Shown: positions 61,200-64,000 of the stretch, piece after piece
Position numbering within the stretch: position 1 is the first letter of the stretch
How the letters are laid out: the number at the start of each line of letters is the position of its first letter
Origin: Welwitschia mirabilis
Taxonomy: Eukaryota > Gnetophyta > Gnetopsida > Welwitschiales
Reading direction: 5' to 3'
Length of the DNA stretch: 64,000 nt
NCBI GenBank assembly: GCA_051453625.1
Contig: JBOZIK010000001.1
Location: forward strand, 215,639,521 to 215,703,520
Notes under the pieces: generated by a model
The model's input: the letters and a program-made list of their open reading frames with translations, nothing else
Databases searched by the model: none
What the model was told of the DNA's origin: nothing
Program-made: the position numbers and the translations under genes

Positions 61200-62000
61200 T
61201 ATTTCCAAATGACATGTTTAATATTCCATTCCTATAATTAATAAGAATATTAAAAGTGATTGGGGATTGTCTTACTAAATTAAGAGGGTCTTTCTTTAGG
61301 TTTCTTTTCTATTTTAAACACTATAAAATCCACTAGTTAGTAAAATTTATTAATCTATACCAAGAAATTATCTATTATTTTTATGATTACTATGGTTAAT
61401 TAGTTAGCCAATTCTAATGTTATTTTAATTTTCTTTAATCCTTCTAGTCCAATGTTTTTGTATAATAAGTAGAGCACTAGGTTCACACCAATTTCTAAAT
61501 ATACTAAAGTTTTTTTTTAATATTTTTATTTCTTATAATACATGAAATTATTAGGAAATCAAGATCTCTAAACTTGGGTAGAAGTTGTTTTTAATTATAA
61601 CACTTGCTGGCTAGGCTATGAAAGCTATTCTACTAATATCAATATTTCTTTTTATCATGCATATTAAGGAACTTAGCATAAGATGGAACTTGTTTAGTGG
61701 CATTCAAAAGTGAAATGTTAATTTTTTCCTTCAATGACATAAGGCATTTAGAAAAAGAATATTTTTATAATTACTCATGTTTAAATATCTTCAAGTCATT
61801 CCATTTATCTTTCTTAATTTTAAAAATCAAAGTAGAAGGGTGCTCTCTAAGAGTCTGGGCATGTTTGTTAATTTGGATATCATATCTAGATGAGATAGAA
61901 TTAATTATTTTAACCTCCTTAATTTTTTAACAATTTTTACCTCCTTATATTTATAATATGTTGGGTTTGAATATTACCATTTTCCATCTCATTAAGTATA
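61200..62000 (-). pseudogene. Athila-type gypsy protease region (second copy)
   Basis: On the minus strand: REHPSTLIFKIKK, then FSKCLMSLKEKINISL, NATKQVPSYAKFLN (about 61665-61710), and LLPKFRDLDFLIISCII (about 61540-61588), followed by faded GASINLMPLS-type sequence. This is the Athila order F.K.L...HINIPF.EAL.QMPSYAKF...L, then LPPKLKDPGSFTIPC.IG. The catalytic DLGAS motif is not preserved. No reverse transcriptase, RNase H or integrase follows: the next feature in element orientation is the 3' LTR, so most of pol has been deleted. Confidence 0.75.
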
Positions 62001-63150
62001 GTTAACATCTGAATGATAGTTTATAAAAGTTGATTTATTTCTTATTCTAAATGTTGGAAGGCTTTAGCTATTTGGTCATTAATTTTAAATTTTGTATTAC
62101 TTATAACGAACTAAATATTCATGAATTATTTCAAAGCTTCCTCTAGTAATCTACTTTAAGGTTAATTAGATAGCTATGATTGTGAGGTGGATTCTTCATT
62201 TTATGTTATTTTCAAGGAAAAGCTGTGATGATTTCTCTAATTTAAATTATAAGAATATCAATAAGAAAATGATAATTTCTATGGTTGTTACTATTATTAT
62301 CTTCAAAAGGATATTTTTTCTTATATGAGATTCACCAAGCTAGTCACTATTTATTTATAAAGGTATATAATATAATGCTCATTAGTTTCATACTCATCAG
62401 AAAGTACATGTAGCAAATATAGTTTAACCACTAGTTATTTTAAATTTTAGTTGCCTCAAGCTTGTATAATCTCTTGGTGATATGGTCTAGCTTCTTAAAT
62501 AGTCTATCTTAACTATTCTTCATCTTATGTCTTTGAAGTCTTGTTTAGCCACTTTAGTATTTTTAGTAAACCTGTACCAATGTTCATAACTCTTAGCTAT
62601 ATTTTCTAAGTTTTTTTCATACTTCATTAGGCTCTTTGCATATTACATTTTTACCATTCATCATTTTTATTAGTTGTCTACTTTGTGAACTTAGTTATTC
62701 AAAAATCTTAATAATTTCTAAGCCTAAAAATGATATTATAGACATCTCTTCAATAAGTCTTTAAATTGATCAAATTCCTTATGGAAAAGTTCTTTGTTTT
62801 ATTCCTAAAAGTCTATGATTTTTATTTTAAGTTTATTAGTTTTATGGGATGGAAAGTATTTATTTAAGAATTCATATATAAATTCTTACCATATTTTAAT
62901 GGAATAATATTTTAGGGTCTATATTCAAGATCTTATCTCTTTTTAAAAAGAGAAAGGGCAAAGTTTTATCCTAGCTACTTGACCTTATCTATATACATTT
63001 GAAATTAAAGCCTCAAAGTATCTTAGGTATTCATAAAGGCCTTTGAAATCTATGCCATAAAACTATACTAACAAATTCATACAAAAGATTTGATTTTGAT
63101 TCCATTCTTATGATGAGGTAAAATCCATAGAAAATAGTATAGCTAAACTC
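62001..63150 (-). pseudogene. Athila-type gypsy gag (second copy)
   Basis: Minus strand, starting near 63100: capsid remnants with LCPFSLFKK (about 62935-62970), FHPIKLINLK near 62840, NKTKNFSIRN, EFDQFKDLLKRC (about 62745-62785) and MNGKNVICKEPNEVW (about 62622-62666). The order FPFSL...A..WL, then FFP..KT..L...I..F, F.DLL..CP, and M..G.F..K.P.EA is that of the Athila Gag. The knuckle is not visible. Upstream (right) it meets the SIRE-type LTR at about 63352, and its own 5' LTR is not in the window. Confidence 0.65.
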
Positions 63151-63351
63151 TTAAGATATTATAATTCTTTCAAAATTTTCTTAGATAATCCTTGACATAC
63201 ATTATCTCTATCTATGTTAGGTAGTGTTGACTAGGCTAGAAGAATGTTAATCAGGTTTACAATTAAGGTCTTACTAGTCTAAAACAAAATTCTAAAAAAT
63301 ATTGGTAAAAATAAATGTGGAAGTTATTTAGAGGTAATTGATATTCTAGAT

Positions 63352-64000
63352 TATTAACAAAATCCTAGTTTTAATGATGGCATTTATGAAATGCAATATA
63401 TTTTATGTGTAGACAAGGTATAAAAGACATCTCTCAAGTTGGCAGGATACTGTAAGTATAAACAAAGATTAATGAAAATAAAATTTGATCTCTAAGGCAT
63501 TAAACATGATTTACATAAGAGACTCATAATGCTATAAAGCTAGAGATAATCTAGTTCATAGATTATCAAGATTAGATAAAGTTAATAATAGAAATCTACA
63601 AAGTGAAAGACATCTATGTCTAATAGACATCTAAAAACTAGAAGACATCTATGCTAATTTAAACCTACAGGTAAAGAAATATGTCTATCAATCAAAAAAC
63701 ATCTAAACTAAGTGCACTACTAAAAGACATCTATCCAGTGAAAGACATCCATGCTAAAGTAAAATAGGTAACAGAAGTCAATTTATGATAGTAAGATGAC
63801 AATAATGATTTAACCATTTTTTAGGAAACTAGACAGGTTATGCACACTAAATTCTTGATGTTATAAAATTAGAGAAATATTAGTTTAAAGCTTGTTGAAG
63901 TCTAGGAAGTTTTACTATATATGTTTATCTCATCAAAGATGTATGCCTAAGAAATACATGTATCATATGATAGACATCTCTTCTAAAAATTAAGATAATA
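63352..64000 (+). mobile_element. SIRE-type copia LTR, second copy (runs off the window)
   Basis: Aligns in opposite orientation with the U3 part of the LTR at 15033-16550, starting at AACAAAATCCTAGTTTTAATG. It has six exact AGACATCT octamers (63425, 63608, 63625, 63643, 63725, 63972) and several one-base variants in about 560 bases. Whether it is a 5' LTR, 3' LTR or solo LTR cannot be told, because the window ends inside it. Confidence 0.75.

Overview
The window is nuclear DNA from a large, repeat-rich plant genome, probably a seed plant. The evidence is the set of element families: Ty3/gypsy of Athila and chromovirus type, Ty1/copia of SIRE type, plant LINEs with an ORF1 zinc knuckle, and a plant hAT transposase. 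Base composition is very A+T-rich and CpG is strongly depleted, so most coding remnants carry many stops and TGG/CGN codons have decayed toward TAG/TGA/TGN/CAN. I find no intact host gene, no tRNA or rRNA gene, and no bacterial feature. The species cannot be named from this sequence. Eight runs of N interrupt the window.

Layout. 1-2300: a relatively undecayed gypsy element on the minus strand (gag, primer-binding site, LTR). 2300-6830: A+T-rich sequence with nothing firmly recognised. 6830-9330: a LINE ORF2 fossil on the plus strand. 10.9-16.55 kb: a SIRE-type copia element on the minus strand that has lost its integrase, with a 5' LTR studded with AGACATCT/AGATGTCT octamers. 16.55-21.2 kb: mostly unrecognised. 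21.25-22.41 kb and about 28.66-29.37 kb: the two halves of a plus-strand hAT transposase, split by a minus-strand LINE (22.41 to about 28.5 kb). The 3' part of that LINE contains a GC-richer patch (22.56-24.0 kb) with J-domain-like residues.

29.37-55.1 kb: an Athila-type gypsy element on the minus strand. Its gag is split by a 19.4 kb insertion (32710-52118) flanked by a perfect 5-bp target-site duplication, GGTTA. The insertion is a chromovirus-like tandem complex: LTR A, internal 1, LTR C, internal 2, LTR B, all on the minus strand, with LTRs of 4.3-4.7 kb. 55.1-59.37 kb: unrecognised A+T-rich DNA with some palindromes. 59.37-63.15 kb: a second, internally deleted Athila-type copy (3' LTR, protease, gag). 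63.35-64.0 kb: the start of another copy of the SIRE-type LTR, now on the plus strand.

Relative order of events, inferred: the hAT element is oldest; a LINE entered it and an Athila copy came to lie against its 3' part; the chromovirus complex then entered the Athila gag. The first 2.3 kb and the 22.6-24.0 kb patch keep CpG and look younger than their surroundings. None of the remnants looks able to encode a working protein; several catalytic residues are visibly lost.
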